This document shows, in pieces, positions 52,934 to 61,968 of a DNA stretch of 64,000 bases; position 1 is the first letter of the stretch, and every line of letters starts with the position of its first letter. This stretch comes from Clostridia bacterium (GTDB lineage Bacteria > Bacillota > DTU025): assembly GCA_034926675.1 (NCBI GenBank), contig JAYFQW010000042.1, positions 1 to 64,000 on the forward strand. The letters are read 5' to 3'. Position numbers and translations under genes: made by a program. The notes beneath the pieces are model-generated. The model was not told the origin of the DNA, ran no database searches, and saw nothing but the letters and a program-made list of their open reading frames with translations.

Positions 52934-55354
52934 TTGCGAGAAGCGAGCATGTCCGCAGGAGTCCTCATGCTAGGCGGGAAGAAAACGTTCCTTTTGTCGG
53001 CGGACTACCCGTACTACCGGGATAGAAAGGAAAACTGGCCTGACCGGCTTGCGAAGCTCAAGGCAGCCGGCATTGGCATCATAACCTTCTATGTTCCATG
53101 GCGGCATCACGCACTACATGCGGCAGACGGCGGGAGTCGGTTCGATTCTGATTACGATTCCGGCTTTCGCTTCGACTTCGCGGGCGTCACATCAGGCTCG
53201 CGCGACGTGAAGCACTTCATCGAGCTCTGCCGCGATATGGGGCTGTACGTCATAATCAAGCCTGGGCCTTTCGTACACGCGGAGCTCAACTACGGCGGGC
53301 TGCCCGACTTCGTGAACCCTCAGAATAGCAGCAAGACGGAGTACATGCTTGACCATGCGGGCGAAATGAGACTATGGCACAACCCGCTGCCCGCCCCCAT
53401 GCAGGAGGAGTTCGCGACGATGGTTCGGGAATGGTTCGGCGCGGTGGACCGAGAGTTGATCCGCCCTAACCTCTTCCCTGACGGAAACGTCATCGCCATT
53501 CAGGTGATGAACGAGGGCATTTACTCCGACGGCCAGCGCTCGCCCATGGACTACGATTTTTCCCCGTCTTCGGTGCAGTTCTACCGTGATTTCCTCCAGA
53601 CTAAGTACCAGACCGCATCAGCATTCAACTGGGCAAACGGCGCCTGCTACGGGTCATTTGCCCAGATCGACCCCCCGCGGGAATGGACCTGCCCTGAGAA
53701 CCTCTCGGGCCTGCGAAGATACATGGACTGGTCCGAGTACCAGGCCGTTTACATGAAGAAGCTTCTCGGGGAATATGGCGGGTCCCTGACCAAAAGCGTC
53801 CCGCATCTCACAAACATGAACCCGCCCCTAAACGAGCCTGGCGGGACTGACTACTGGCTGAGCAGAGTTGAGCCCGAGAGGTGGGATAGCGTGGCCTACG
53901 GTCACACCAACTGGATTGGCGTAGTGTCGCACGATGACTCCGCCTTCCATCGCTACCTAACCCTCATAAAGCGGGCGCATGGCCCGAATCTCGAGGAGAA
54001 CTGGAGCTTTTCCGATATCTATGATTCACGCTATCAGCACCCGGCGATACCTTTCTACCAGACCCTGCTTGCAGTCGCTGCGGGGGCGACCGGGTTTAAC
54101 GTGTATACCGGAGTAGGAACCGCCCACTGGGACGACGATCTGGACCGTTTCCACCCGAAGCCCTACCCCGACTGCAGCCCCATAACCCATACCGGAGAGC
54201 TGACCGATAAGTACAAGGTCCTGCAGCTGCTCAGCGGGTACATTGGGCGGTTCGGTGAGGAGATACTGGAGTCTGCTACAGAGCAGGCAGTCGCTTACGG
54301 CCTCTACCTGCCATACGCTCATGTCGCCGCGTGGGCCCCCCATGCCGTCGACGGCGCCTCGGAGTTCTGGGGTCGCCACGGCCTGAACCCACCCAGGTGC
54401 GGATACAAGGGTCTCGAGGGGTTCCAAAGAAACATGCGCAGCGAAAACCTCGACTTCGGAATGGTGAACCTTCAAACGGCCGAACTACGAGCGCTTCTCG
54501 AGCACCGAGCGATCGCGCTGGTGGGTGGGTTCTTCATGGAACGATGCGTGCAGAGCAAGCTAAGGGATTACGTGGAATGTGGAGGGCAGCTGATCCTCCT
54601 GGGGGACATCCCGGAGTACGACGAGGAATTCGCCCCCTGCAGGGTTCTTTTGGACGAGGTGTATGGTCACAAGCGCGGCCTCAGGCTTGGCAACGCGCAG
54701 GTGGACCAGACGGGCGAGAAGTTGCCCTGGGTCTACACGCTTAGCGAGGTCATTGGCGAGGTTTTCTTCACCGTTCAAGGTCAGCCAGTGGCCTACAAAA
54801 CGGCACGCAGAAGAGCGAAAGGCGCTGCCTACTATCTGGCCGGCAATCCCCTTGAGGCCGAATTCCCGAGGTCGGAGGAGTTCATGCACATCATCCGTGA
54901 GGCGACGGGCGAATACGGCATCGTCTGCAATGACCCGCGCACACAGGTATGGTGCTATCGTCACCCGGTCCGGGACGTTTCACACACATTCGTCTTCTCG
55001 AGGTCGGACGAGGTCATGTGGCACACAGCGCGGCTCCGGATCGGGCAGGCCGGCGGGCCCGGGGTAAGCCAGGAGCTGAGAATCAAGCTCCCCGCCAGGG
55101 GCGCAGCCGTCGTAAGGATGGAGAACGGCAGACTCTCTGCCTACCTCGCCAAAGGCATCAATGAATGCGAGAGAAGCCGGACGGCGGTGGAAGTGGAAGT
55201 CGACACGGACCTGGCCGCGAATGCGGGTGCGGAGTCCGGGCGGGATGTTCAGCGGGATGCTAAGCAGGATCCTGGGTGGGATCCTCGGCGAGATGTACGA
55301 AGGGATGCCCACAGGAATGAATCCCCCGGCGATGTGCTGGTGGTGGGGCTTTGA
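52934..55354 (+). CDS. second GH35-like glycoside hydrolase with Arg-Asp repeat tail
   Basis: About 806 residues. The TTG at 52934 is set by AGGGGG 8 bases upstream; an ATG at 52916 would place that ribosome site inside the gene. It is a divergent paralogue of the preceding enzyme: LLSADYPYYRDRKENWPDRL, FYVPWRHHAL, YVIIKPGPFVHAELNYGGLP and the acid/base Glu in IAIQVMNEGIYSDG (about 194). A nucleophile candidate is in GPNLEENWSFSDIYD. No signal peptide. The last 50 residues are a low-complexity RDVQRDAK/RRDVRRDAHR tail encoded by about 12-bp imperfect repeats. Confidence 0.8.
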   Translation: MREASMSAGVLMLGGKKTFLLSADYPYYRDRKENWPDRLAKLKAAGIGIITFYVPWRHHALHAADGGSRFDSDYDSGFRFDFAGVTSGSRDVKHFIELCRDMGLYVIIKPGPFVHAELNYGGLPDFVNPQNSSKTEYMLDHAGEMRLWHNPLPAPMQEEFATMVREWFGAVDRELIRPNLFPDGNVIAIQVMNEGIYSDGQRSPMDYDFSPSSVQFYRDFLQTKYQTASAFNWANGACYGSFAQIDPPREWTCPENLSGLRRYMDWSEYQAVYMKKLLGEYGGSLTKSVPHLTNMNPPLNEPGGTDYWLSRVEPERWDSVAYGHTNWIGVVSHDDSAFHRYLTLIKRAHGPNLEENWSFSDIYDSRYQHPAIPFYQTLLAVAAGATGFNVYTGVGTAHWDDDLDRFHPKPYPDCSPITHTGELTDKYKVLQLLSGYIGRFGEEILESATEQAVAYGLYLPYAHVAAWAPHAVDGASEFWGRHGLNPPRCGYKGLEGFQRNMRSENLDFGMVNLQTAELRALLEHRAIALVGGFFMERCVQSKLRDYVECGGQLILLGDIPEYDEEFAPCRVLLDEVYGHKRGLRLGNAQVDQTGEKLPWVYTLSEVIGEVFFTVQGQPVAYKTARRRAKGAAYYLAGNPLEAEFPRSEEFMHIIREATGEYGIVCNDPRTQVWCYRHPVRDVSHTFVFSRSDEVMWHTARLRIGQAGGPGVSQELRIKLPARGAAVVRMENGRLSAYLAKGINECERSRTAVEVEVDTDLAANAGAESGRDVQRDAKQDPGWDPRRDVRRDAHRNESPGDVLVVGL

Positions 55355-55489
55355 CCCTGATTATCTGAAGCAGAGGCGGCGCGCACAGGCGCATGGGACT
55401 CGATATGGCAGGAAGGGGAAGGACACGTCTCTTGGCCGCGTCTCCTCCCCATCATCTGTGAGAACACGATGGCGGCTTTCGGCCCATGC

Positions 55490-57946
55490 TCAGAGAGCAA
55501 GGGTTCTCTCGACAGTGGCGCCGCCAGTAACCTCGACTCCTCGGATCCACTGGTTCGAAATCCCTTTCGCATCGGGATCGATTTCAATATCGTGCACGCC
55601 AGCTGGGACTTGGAGCTCACACACACCTTTTTCGGCTTTCCTCATCTGCGAGTACTTGCCGCTTTCCTTGCCGTTGAAGTACACTCGGACACTCGCCCCC
55701 GCGGGTTTTCCGTCAAGTATGACCCGTATGCGCAGGAGACCGCTGCCGCCCAGGTCGAGGGTTTTCTCGACTGTGGCGCCGCCGGTGACCTCGACCCCAC
55801 GGAGCCATTGCTTGCCAATTCCGGCGAGTTCAGGCTCGATCTCGATATCATGCACGCCAACTGGGACTTGGAGCTCATACACGCCTTTTTCGACTTTCCT
55901 CATCTGCGAGTACTTGCCGATTTCCTTGCCGTTGAAGTACACTCGGACACTCGCCCCCGCGGGTTTTCCGTCAGCCATAACCCGGAGGCGGATGAGTCCC
56001 TCCGGGTCGAAATCCATTTCGACTTGGACCGTCTCGCCAGCCTGTACCTGAACTCCAGGCGCCTCGCGCCGCTGGGCGAACGGTTCAGATATCTCACCGA
56101 CGACATTGTACGTACCCTCCGGGACGATCAACTCGACCCGGTCGGGCTGAACCGAGGCGCTGCCGACCGAAACCCCATCAAGATACGCCCGTGCCGTGAG
56201 TTTGTCGGGCCTCATTGGCTTGCCTTCAATGGACGGCAGTATCGCAATTCGACCTGGCAGCTTGACTTCGATCGTCAGATCCGTGGTCTGCCCGGGCTCG
56301 ACGTATGCTTCATGCATATTGCTCTCAATGTCGCGGTAGACGGCGCCGACGGCGTAGACGCCAGGCGTCACAATGGCCTCGCGCACGCCGGCCGTGTACG
56401 GCAATTCGACCTTGCCGTCGCGGCCCGCCGCCGTAACCCTTGAATCGGCGGCAACGTCGCGCCCCCCGGCCACCACGCGCACTCTGAGCGTGCCGAGGAG
56501 GTCGTCCAAGTTCACCGTTACGCTGGTCGTTCGACCGCCTGCCAGCTGCACGCCGGGAACAGCTTTCTCGACCGCGACAGCGCCACGGTACATTATGTTG
56601 AGATCGTAGGTTCCGGGGGTTGAAGTCCAGCGGAACACACGTCCGTCTGCTGTGCTCCGGATCACCTGCCCCGCCTGCCCTGGCGCGAGCACGCTCAGCT
56701 GGCACAGGTTCGATACGGCCGCTCCCCGGTAGGTCACAGTCACCTCGAGCGCCGCCGGCAATTCGCCCAGGTCCACATCAACGAACGTGTCCCGGCCGGC
56801 CTGCACTGTGGCCACCGTCGTCCTGGTGAGCTCAGGATACTGCCTGTGGGTGATGACGAACGTGTAGTCGCCCGCCGGCAGCATCGTGGTGGGCGGGATC
56901 CCGGCCAAGCTTGAGGCCACCGGCGTGCCCGCCTTCAATACGCGGATATCGACGCGGTCGCTCACGTCCTGCCCGGACGCCCGCGCGGTCACGCGGACCC
57001 TGCCGTCCAGCGATCCGAAGTCCAGCCTCACCAGGCTGATCTGACCGGGCTTGGCTGCGATCCCCACGGCTTCAGCCGTCAGTACCTGCGAGCCGACGAG
57101 GAGCCGACCGCGCACCATGTACTGGCCCTCGTCCACCTGCGCGCGCACGATCGGCGGGTCCTGCGCGGCGCGGGACGACTGCACGATTTCGCCCGTGGAC
57201 TTCACTATCTCGATGTCGGCCTGCCGCGTCACGTTAGCCGCGCCCGCCCAGGCCTCCACTTCTATCTGCGTCGGAGCGATAGCGCGGGCCATGATCGTGG
57301 AGAGAGCCTGCCTGAGCGAGGCCGTATCAGAGGCCGAGTAGTAGTCGCCGATGCAGCGCACTCTGGCGGCTTCCTTCTCACCCAGGGCGAACCCCACCAC
57401 GTATGGTTTTGTGAAGATCCCATCTGCCTGCAACCGGGCGGATACCGCGCACGGGTTGCCGCCGCAGCTCTCCTCGCCGTCGGTGATGAGGACTATTATG
57501 TTACGAGCCTTCTTGTCGGGAAAGTCCTTCGCCGTCTGCTCCAAGGAGAGGGCTATGGGCGTCATGCCCCTGGCCTTCATCGACTTGACCTGGTCGATCA
57601 TGTTCTGCCGGGCCTCAGCCACGGGGGTGAAGGGCTGAACCAACACAGTGTCTTCGCAGGGGGTGAGGTCCGGCCGCAGCTCAGCCCCGTAGATCCGAAG
57701 CGCCACCATGAGATTCGGATCTTCCGGGAGGTCGCGGATGAGCTGCTCCATGACGGCCTTGGCCACGTCCATTCTGGACTTCCAGCCTTCCACCCGGTTG
57801 CTCATGCTGATTGAGGAGTCCAGAATCAGCTCAATGTAAGTCTTCTCGCTGGCGACCGGCGCCTGCGCGCCCGCATGGGATGAGACGATGGCCGCCAGTA
57901 AGCATGCGGTCAGTGCCAGCATTACGGCATGACGCGTGCGTCTCAA
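55490..57946 (-). CDS. secreted von Willebrand factor A protein with repeated beta-sandwich modules
   Basis: An 818-residue protein. The TTG start at 57946 follows AAGGAGGG. A signal peptide (about 1-28) is followed by a VWA domain with the MIDAS motif (LILDSSISMS, Thr in GMTPIALSL, Asp in VLITDGEESCGGN). It then has about six carboxypeptidase-regulatory/PEGA-like beta modules (about 230-818). The last two modules, about 86 residues each, are nearly identical (KPAGASVRVYFNGKE; KYSQMRK; GVEVTGGATVE). VWA proteins of this type bind partners outside the cell. It is convergent with the glycosidase gene. The ligand is unknown. Confidence 0.85.
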   Translation of the reverse strand: MRRTRHAVMLALTACLLAAIVSSHAGAQAPVASEKTYIELILDSSISMSNRVEGWKSRMDVAKAVMEQLIRDLPEDPNLMVALRIYGAELRPDLTPCEDTVLVQPFTPVAEARQNMIDQVKSMKARGMTPIALSLEQTAKDFPDKKARNIIVLITDGEESCGGNPCAVSARLQADGIFTKPYVVGFALGEKEAARVRCIGDYYSASDTASLRQALSTIMARAIAPTQIEVEAWAGAANVTRQADIEIVKSTGEIVQSSRAAQDPPIVRAQVDEGQYMVRGRLLVGSQVLTAEAVGIAAKPGQISLVRLDFGSLDGRVRVTARASGQDVSDRVDIRVLKAGTPVASSLAGIPPTTMLPAGDYTFVITHRQYPELTRTTVATVQAGRDTFVDVDLGELPAALEVTVTYRGAAVSNLCQLSVLAPGQAGQVIRSTADGRVFRWTSTPGTYDLNIMYRGAVAVEKAVPGVQLAGGRTTSVTVNLDDLLGTLRVRVVAGGRDVAADSRVTAAGRDGKVELPYTAGVREAIVTPGVYAVGAVYRDIESNMHEAYVEPGQTTDLTIEVKLPGRIAILPSIEGKPMRPDKLTARAYLDGVSVGSASVQPDRVELIVPEGTYNVVGEISEPFAQRREAPGVQVQAGETVQVEMDFDPEGLIRLRVMADGKPAGASVRVYFNGKEIGKYSQMRKVEKGVYELQVPVGVHDIEIEPELAGIGKQWLRGVEVTGGATVEKTLDLGGSGLLRIRVILDGKPAGASVRVYFNGKESGKYSQMRKAEKGVCELQVPAGVHDIEIDPDAKGISNQWIRGVEVTGGATVERTLAL
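55491..56006 (-). repeat. 258-bp tandem duplication inside the VWA gene
   Basis: Two adjacent units with 258-base period (for example GCGGGTTTTCCGTCA at 55701 and 55959) are about 85-90% identical and encode the last two 86-residue modules. The high identity at DNA level implies a recent duplication or ongoing gene conversion. Confidence 0.75.
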
Positions 57947-58235
57947 GGCTGTGTCCCTCCTTAGGAGTTGAGCTATTTCGCGCTTGACATCGATGGTGTG
58001 CGTGGCAGAAATGTACTGCGACTATTTGACAAGTGTGCCAGGATTCCTTCATGTTATCAGACCGAATCGCACGTGGTGGCCACTGCCACAGCTGGGACTG
58101 AAGCAGCCGCAAACCTTGCCATTTTCTGATTCGCCATGACCGAATCCGTCCCCTTTTATCCATCGTCCCCGTCCGCACCTCGCGCACAGGAGTAGTGCCA
58201 ACAGACAATGCCGACAGGCCGGACAACCTGAGGCG

Positions 58236-58976
58236 GTGCTTGCAGCCCTGAAGGAAAGCGCCGATGCGCACCGGCAGGCAGCCGCCATGGGCGCAAAGGT
58301 GTTTGGCGCCTTCTTGGAGGAAGGGGAGCCCGTTGGCCGCATAGAGATCATGCCTATTGAGGCGGCGCCGGTTCCCTTGGAAGGTGACGGTCTGTGGGTA
58401 ATCAGGTGCATATGGGTGCTTGATAAGGCATGCGGTCTGGGGATTGCAGGCTCCCTCATGCGACTCGCCCTTGATGCCGCGCAGGGATCCAAGGGGGTTG
58501 CGGTTCTTACATATCCTGGTTGGATGCCTCCCGCCTTCTTTAAGCGGTTTGGTTTCGAACAGGTTGAGCAGAAAGCCAGCCGGGCAACGGCGCTCCTCCG
58601 CAAGGCTGATCCACGCGCCGATGTCAGAGTGTCCCTAGCCTCTTCCTCTCCCGCAGTGCATTTCGGACAATCTCACAGCGATGCTTTCCCGCAAGACGCC
58701 GTAAGGGTGGAGGCCGTATTCGGTCTCAGATGCCCGTGGGTGATGCAGCAGTATCGTAAGTATCTGTCCATTGCCGGCTCGATCTCAGACATAGTAATCA
58801 CTCGCGAATACGTGATCCGCACCCACGCCGACGCACTCCGACTGGGCGAAGGGAACCTCTACATAGACGGGGTCGCACCCTTCTCCGGGCCCATCCGCCG
58901 CGAGGAACTCGAACGTGTTATCAAAGAGCGCCTAGCGCGCAAAGCCATCTCGCCGCCCGGCAACTTCCTGGCCTAG
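58236..58976 (+). CDS. GNAT-family acetyltransferase, possibly 5'-truncated
   Basis: A 246-residue frame. The first half carries a GNAT core: FGAFLEEGEPVGRIEI (strand and turn), GLWVIRCIWVLDKACGLGIA with the acetyl-CoA-binding GxGxA-like turn, GSLMRLALDAAQ, and FFKRFGFEQVE. The second half (about 140-246) is a YoaP-like or unknown extension. No good ribosome site precedes the GTG and the frame is open for about 30 codons upstream without a start, so the real N-terminus may be lost. The roughly 290 bases upstream hold no other gene. Confidence 0.65.
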   Translation: MLAALKESADAHRQAAAMGAKVFGAFLEEGEPVGRIEIMPIEAAPVPLEGDGLWVIRCIWVLDKACGLGIAGSLMRLALDAAQGSKGVAVLTYPGWMPPAFFKRFGFEQVEQKASRATALLRKADPRADVRVSLASSSPAVHFGQSHSDAFPQDAVRVEAVFGLRCPWVMQQYRKYLSIAGSISDIVITREYVIRTHADALRLGEGNLYIDGVAPFSGPIRREELERVIKERLARKAISPPGNFLA

Positions 58977-59080
58977 TACTGTTATGTTGCCTCCGGACAA
59001 ATACCCAGTTAGAAGGTGAATGTTACCCCGGCGGCCTCAGGGATCGCTCGCCAACACGGATTGGGATGAGCAAGCTCCGA

Positions 59081-59108
59081 ACTCCCGGAGCCAGCTGGCT
59101 CCGGGAGT
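59081..59108. terminator. perfect 28-base palindrome between convergent genes
   Basis: ACTCCCGGAGCCAG and its exact complement form a 14-bp stem without a loop spacer, between the convergent GNAT and MerR genes. It can act as terminator on either strand although no T-run follows. Confidence 0.6.
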
Positions 59109-59144
59109 GTAGCCATCCCCATCGCCGTGCGTGAATCGTCTTCA

Positions 59145-59176
59145 GCCGGCCCCGGGGAGTCGACCCCAGGGCCGGC
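59145..59176. terminator. G/C-rich hairpin downstream of the MerR gene
   Basis: GCCGGCCC (59145-59152) pairs with GGGCCGGC (59169-59176), with a second inner CGGGG/ACCCC pairing. It lies 25 bases after the MerR stop and likely ends that transcript, or the GNAT one on the other strand (GTTCTACTT follows). Confidence 0.6.
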
Positions 59177-59200
59177 GTTCTACTTGCCTATGCCTTCTAC

Positions 59201-60010
59201 CTATGCCTTCTCCACCGGCGCTTGGATTTCCGTCACATACTGAGTCGGGTCGTTGGTGTCGCCGGGGCTGCGCAGGTAGTTTTCGCGGACCGGCCCGGCC
59301 ACCCGGTAGCCGTTTGGCTCCAACCATGCCATGACGGCGTTGTACGCCTCGCCGATCCCTTCATACGGACCCTGGTGCACAACGCAGGCCATCTCGCCGC
59401 CCGGCAACTCCCTGGCCTGAACGGGCCCGCCGGCCGGCAGCGTCCCTTCAATGGGAATCGCCGCCTCCACGTCCACGTCTTCCTCTTTGAATTCCGAGTC
59501 ATGATAGATAGTCATGGTGGGGCCTGCGAACTTCACCTTGCCCCATATAGCGCCGAAGAGCTGGCCAAAGAGCGTATTGAGCTGACCATAGTTGGGTAGG
59601 GTCTTTCTTATTGCCGCCACGTTCTGGGCAGGCAGCTTCTTCAAAGCCACTTCATACATAGGAAACTCGCCCTCCTTCTCGATTTGCCTCAGCCTGGCTT
59701 CGACACGCGCAAGCTGCGCACGGGCTTCGCCGATGCGGTCTTGGACCTCGGCCTGCTTGAGCCGGAGCATGCCGCGGAGTTCCTCAGTGGACACCTCCTT
59801 GTCGATAAGCACTCCGATCTGTTCCAGCGACAGACCCAAGTCCTTCAGCGCAAGGATCCGGTTAAGACGGGGCAATTGCTTGACGGCGTAGTAGCGGTAA
59901 CCATTGAAACCGTCCACGCGCGCAGGCCTGAGCAGCCCGAGTTCATCGTAGTACCGCAGGGTCTTCACAGAAACCAGGCTGAGTCTGGAGAAATCTCCGA
60001 TTTTCAGCAT
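59201..60010 (-). CDS. MerR-family regulator with GyrI-like effector-binding domain
   Basis: A 269-residue BmrR/BltR-type regulator. It has an N-terminal MerR HTH (LKIGDFSRLSLVSVKTLRYY, DELGLLRPARVD, YRYYAVKQLPRLNRILALKD), a dimerisation helix (about 80-120) and a GyrI-like ligand pocket (FPMYEVALKKLPAQNVAAIR, FKEEDVDVEAAIPIEG, CVVHQGPYEGIGEAYNAVMA). Such proteins bind hydrophobic drugs and activate efflux genes. The ATG at 60010 is set by GGGAGGAAGTCAAC. No efflux gene is directly adjacent, so targets are unknown. Confidence 0.9.
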   Translation of the reverse strand: MLKIGDFSRLSLVSVKTLRYYDELGLLRPARVDGFNGYRYYAVKQLPRLNRILALKDLGLSLEQIGVLIDKEVSTEELRGMLRLKQAEVQDRIGEARAQLARVEARLRQIEKEGEFPMYEVALKKLPAQNVAAIRKTLPNYGQLNTLFGQLFGAIWGKVKFAGPTMTIYHDSEFKEEDVDVEAAIPIEGTLPAGGPVQARELPGGEMACVVHQGPYEGIGEAYNAVMAWLEPNGYRVAGPVRENYLRSPGDTNDPTQYVTEIQAPVEKA

Positions 60011-60183
60011 GTTGACTTCCTCCCAGGCGCCTCGTAGGAGCAATGTGACCGCGATCGCATTTCCAACATATACCCTCCAGTTGCGGGAGAGTCAAGCGCG
60101 ACCTTTCCGCCGCAGAGCATGTCGCGCAGCAGCATTGACCACAAAACGCCGAAGCGCCATAATCGCATTGGGGAGGGTCTGCT

Positions 60184-60354
60184 ATGGCTTGCACGATCAG
60201 AATGAACAACCTCTATCGGCAGCCGTCGCCGTTTTGCGACATCCCCGATAGAGGCATGATGCTCGCGCCCCGCTGGGATTCGGAAACCCCAATCATCGCT
60301 GAGAATAGATGCGCAGTCCGACTCCACGGGCTCCCTCTATACCTGGAGATCTAG
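60184..60354 (+). CDS. small ORF with strong ribosome site, unrecognised
   Basis: A 57-codon frame (MACTIRMNNLYRQPSPFCDI start, LYLEI end) with GGGGAGGG placed 7 bases before the ATG. It is divergent from the MerR gene, with 173 bases between starts. No homologue is recognised. The ribosome site is the only support; it could also be the start of a lost gene. Confidence 0.35.
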   Translation: MACTIRMNNLYRQPSPFCDIPDRGMMLAPRWDSETPIIAENRCAVRLHGLPLYLEI

Positions 60355-60569
60355 TGTCATCAAGATTGCTGGACAGGGCACTCCGCCAATGGCAATCCCG
60401 CTGTGCCCCACTGCCACGGTGTGCCCACCGTACTGTTTCGGCAGCTTGCAACCTGTAGTGATAGAGTACACACTCATGGCGCATGCAATCGGGAAGGAGT
60501 ATCGGGGAGGAGCGACGGCGAAGACCCTGTTCCGGAAGCTCGTTGACGTCTCGGGAAGTGTACATCGCT
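60355..60569. other. gene-free stretch
   Basis: No supported gene. Open frames on both strands lack ribosome sites and recognisable motifs. Confidence 0.4.
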
Positions 60570-61124
60570 TCAATGTCGATGGAATCGACGTTGAAACGCC
60601 GGCAATGTCGATGAAACCAGCATTGAGGCCCTCCAAACGAGCGCCTCGGCAGAATCCGCGACGGGGAGCTTTACCGGCGAGAGGCATGGCATAATGTGCC
60701 ACAGACCAGTCCGTGCTAGACGCGTTTTCGGAAATGGACCGGGCGCGCGATGTAGTCCGCGCGAACCTCGCCTGCGCGAAGCGGACCCCCAGTGTCGACG
60801 AATCCAGCAGTGACATCGTTTCAATGCCGGTTTGATCGACATTGAGCGTGCGACACTGCTGGTTTGATCGACATTGAGCGCCTGCGGGACCGGAATCTCA
60901 AGAACCAAGGATTCGTATCAGCGGCTGTGAGCGGCGGGCGGGATGTTGCCCTCCGCGATGCCAAGGCAATGCTCCAGGCACAGAGTTGACGGCTTCAACG
61001 ATCCGATGCTTGGGCGCGCTCTGGAGAAGATCTGGAACAAGCGAGCAATTGAGGAGCTGGTCGGGCAGTTCACAAGCAACCTCGGAAATCAAGCGATTGA
61101 ACACCCATAGGTGCTGAAGACGGG
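60570..61124 (+). repeat. dispersed repeat element, copy B, with IS1634-type relics
   Basis: Same orientation and order as copy A at 26 kb. It carries five 23-bp dyad units: about 60570-60594, 60603-60625, 60790-60812, and two in reverse orientation at 60822-60844 and 60854-60876. The tail encodes RVDGFNDPMLGRALEKIWNK and RAIEELVGQF, a strongly deleted IS1634-type transposase, and ends in a degenerate right terminus at 61109-61124. Confidence 0.65.
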
Positions 61125-61155
61125 TTGTGGTAAGAAGTCCGGTGGGGGTGGCAGC

Positions 61156-61860
61156 ATGGCAATCCGAGGCAGCCTGCGGGGGCGAAACGGCAACACTCAT
61201 AGGATTGTCGATCCGCTGCTAGAAGGGGCAAGAGAGGCAGGGGCTGAAACAGAAGAGGTATTCCTTGTGGAGCGCGACATCAAGCACTGCCGGGGCTGCT
61301 TTGGCTGTTGGGGCAAGACACCGGGGAAGTGTGTGATCAACGATGAGATGCCCGGACTTATAGACCCTTTTCTCGAGTCGGATTACGTGGGACTGGGCGC
61401 CCCGGTCTACTCGATGTACATGACGGGGTTGCTAAAGGACTTTATGGATAGACTTCTGCCGCTAGCCACACCCCACATCCGCAAGAGTGCTGATGGCGCC
61501 TTCTATCATAATGGCAGAATCAAGCGATGCCCGCGCGTGTTCTGCGTGGCGAATTGCGGCTTCCTCGGGGAGCATAACTTCGACATGCTGAAGGCCATGG
61601 TTGTTCAGATGTCCCCTGTGCTGGAGGTCTATTGCAACTGCGGAGAGGCCCTTTGCGATGCCGAAGCAGCCGCCATTCCGGCGATCAGCGAGTTCTATGA
61701 CGCACTGCGGCAGGCCGGCAAGGAGATTGTCACCGGCGGTCGGGTCTCTGAGGAGACTGTCAGGAGGATTCATGCTGAGCTGATGAGCGATGAGGAGTAT
61801 ATGGCTCGCGCTAACCAGCACTGGGATGAGGAGATAGGTAGGGCAGAATCACAAAGCTAG
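61156..61860 (+). CDS. NADPH-dependent FMN reductase/flavodoxin-like protein
   Basis: A 234-residue flavoprotein of the iron-sulfur-flavoprotein group: GSLRGRNGNTHRIVDPLLEG (FMN phosphate loop), the Cys cluster CRGCFGCWGKTPGKC, then DEMPGLIDPFLESDYVGLGA, PVYSMYMTGLLKDFMDR. The strand before the phosphate loop is only MAIRGS, shorter than the usual KILGISGSPR, so the N-terminus may have been altered by the adjacent repeat element (its end lies 31 bases upstream). The ATG at 61156 follows GGTGGGGGTGG. Confidence 0.82.
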   Translation: MAIRGSLRGRNGNTHRIVDPLLEGAREAGAETEEVFLVERDIKHCRGCFGCWGKTPGKCVINDEMPGLIDPFLESDYVGLGAPVYSMYMTGLLKDFMDRLLPLATPHIRKSADGAFYHNGRIKRCPRVFCVANCGFLGEHNFDMLKAMVVQMSPVLEVYCNCGEALCDAEAAAIPAISEFYDALRQAGKEIVTGGRVSEETVRRIHAELMSDEEYMARANQHWDEEIGRAESQS

Positions 61861-61968
61861 CAGGTGATTGTACCCTCTCGTAGCATTGCTGCACAAGCTC
61901 ACTTGTGAGATGATGGTCCTGCTTCCAGCGAAGGGGAACCCGAAAGCGACTTGAGGGAGGATCGTCAA

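Noticed and set aside
55161-56443. Long plus-strand open frames of about 300 codons
   Set aside because: They mirror the repetitive minus-strand VWA gene and the end of the glycosidase gene. Their repeats are those of the duplicated modules read in the wrong frame.
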